DNA from: Panacagrimonas sp052387695
GTDB lineage: Bacteria > Pseudomonadota > Gammaproteobacteria > Nevskiales > Nevskiaceae
Length of the DNA stretch: 57,789 bases
NCBI GenBank assembly: GCA_052387695.1
Contig: JBQTIX010000126.1
Location: 1 to 57,789, forward strand
Direction: 5' to 3'
Every line of letters begins with the position of its first letter. Positions within the stretch are counted from its first letter, which is position 1. The translations under genes were made by a program, and so were the position numbers. The notes under the pieces were generated by a model. The model searched no databases. It worked only from the letters and a program-made list of their open reading frames with translations, and had not been told where the DNA came from. Shown here piece by piece: positions 57,707-57,789 of this stretch.

Positions 57707-57789
57707 TCAGCCGTCATTGGAACGAGTGGAAAATCAGACGGGTTGCGAGGCCGTGCCGGCATGACCGCGCGGCGCGATCAGGCCAGGAA

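Overview
The window is GC-rich DNA from a bacterial chromosome. Gene content (dusC, cysQ-cysS, metF, ahcY, gmk, rpoZ, tkt-gap) and the many palindromic repeats with a GTAG foot suggest a gammaproteobacterium, most likely of the Xanthomonadales. This placement is an inference from reading, not from a search. No tRNA, rRNA, CRISPR array, prophage or complete insertion sequence was seen.

Left part (1-9.9 kb) looks like an accessory lipid/hydrocarbon island. It holds the end of a membrane fatty acid desaturase, a MalT-like LuxR regulator, an HSL-type esterase, a methyltransferase closely resembling the eukaryotic histidine methyltransferase METTL9/DREV, and a TetR regulator with a palindromic operator. 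That TetR gene is divergent from an overlapping three-gene membrane operon (unknown protein, cytochrome c oxidase III-like, subunit IV/NorF-like). A 372-residue AlkB/XylM-type diiron hydroxylase and a divergent MerR regulator close the island.

From 10 to 18.6 kb come two exported proteins of unknown function and an ECF sigma factor that carries a repeat element inserted in frame. Between that sigma gene and the neighbouring secreted-protein gene are two perfect CRP-type sites. Then follow a Uma2-family protein and the housekeeping genes tkt-gap, rpoZ and gmk, plus a glycosyltransferase. From 19 to 23.3 kb there is an ECF42-type sigma factor with its usual partners: two YCII/DGPF proteins, two VOC proteins and a DUF1428 protein. 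A NarL/7TM-type two-component pair follows (24.1-26.6 kb).

From 26.9 to 31.1 kb two paralogous 124-residue genes with the same promoter layout (CRP-type site, then a ten-base motif at identical spacing) flank a gene graveyard. The graveyard contains a truncated winged-helix/cyclase gene, a PQQ-dehydrogenase remnant, a SnoaL-like gene split by a 176-bp two-hairpin element (second copy at 18.8 kb), oxidoreductase remnants, and an intact PIN/Phd toxin-antitoxin pair.

From 31.4 to 47.1 kb lies the most unusual part: a Tat-exported PhoX-like protein and two very large beta-helix/ASH/Calx-beta surface proteins. They have different N-terminal parts and apparently different inner-membrane export routes, but all end in the same roughly 110-residue domain and the same last seven residues, ILGLTLF. 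This is a candidate C-terminal sorting or attachment module. dusC lies between the first two.

The right part (47.3-57.8 kb) is ordinary metabolism: cysS, cysQ, a YrfG-like nucleotidase, a cNMP/patatin protein, a thioesterase, a NUDIX hydrolase, metF and ahcY (methionine/SAH cycle, with a palindromic operator), and a ClsC-like phospholipase D. REP families pack the intergenic spaces, and several REP feet supply the TAG stop codon of the adjoining gene.
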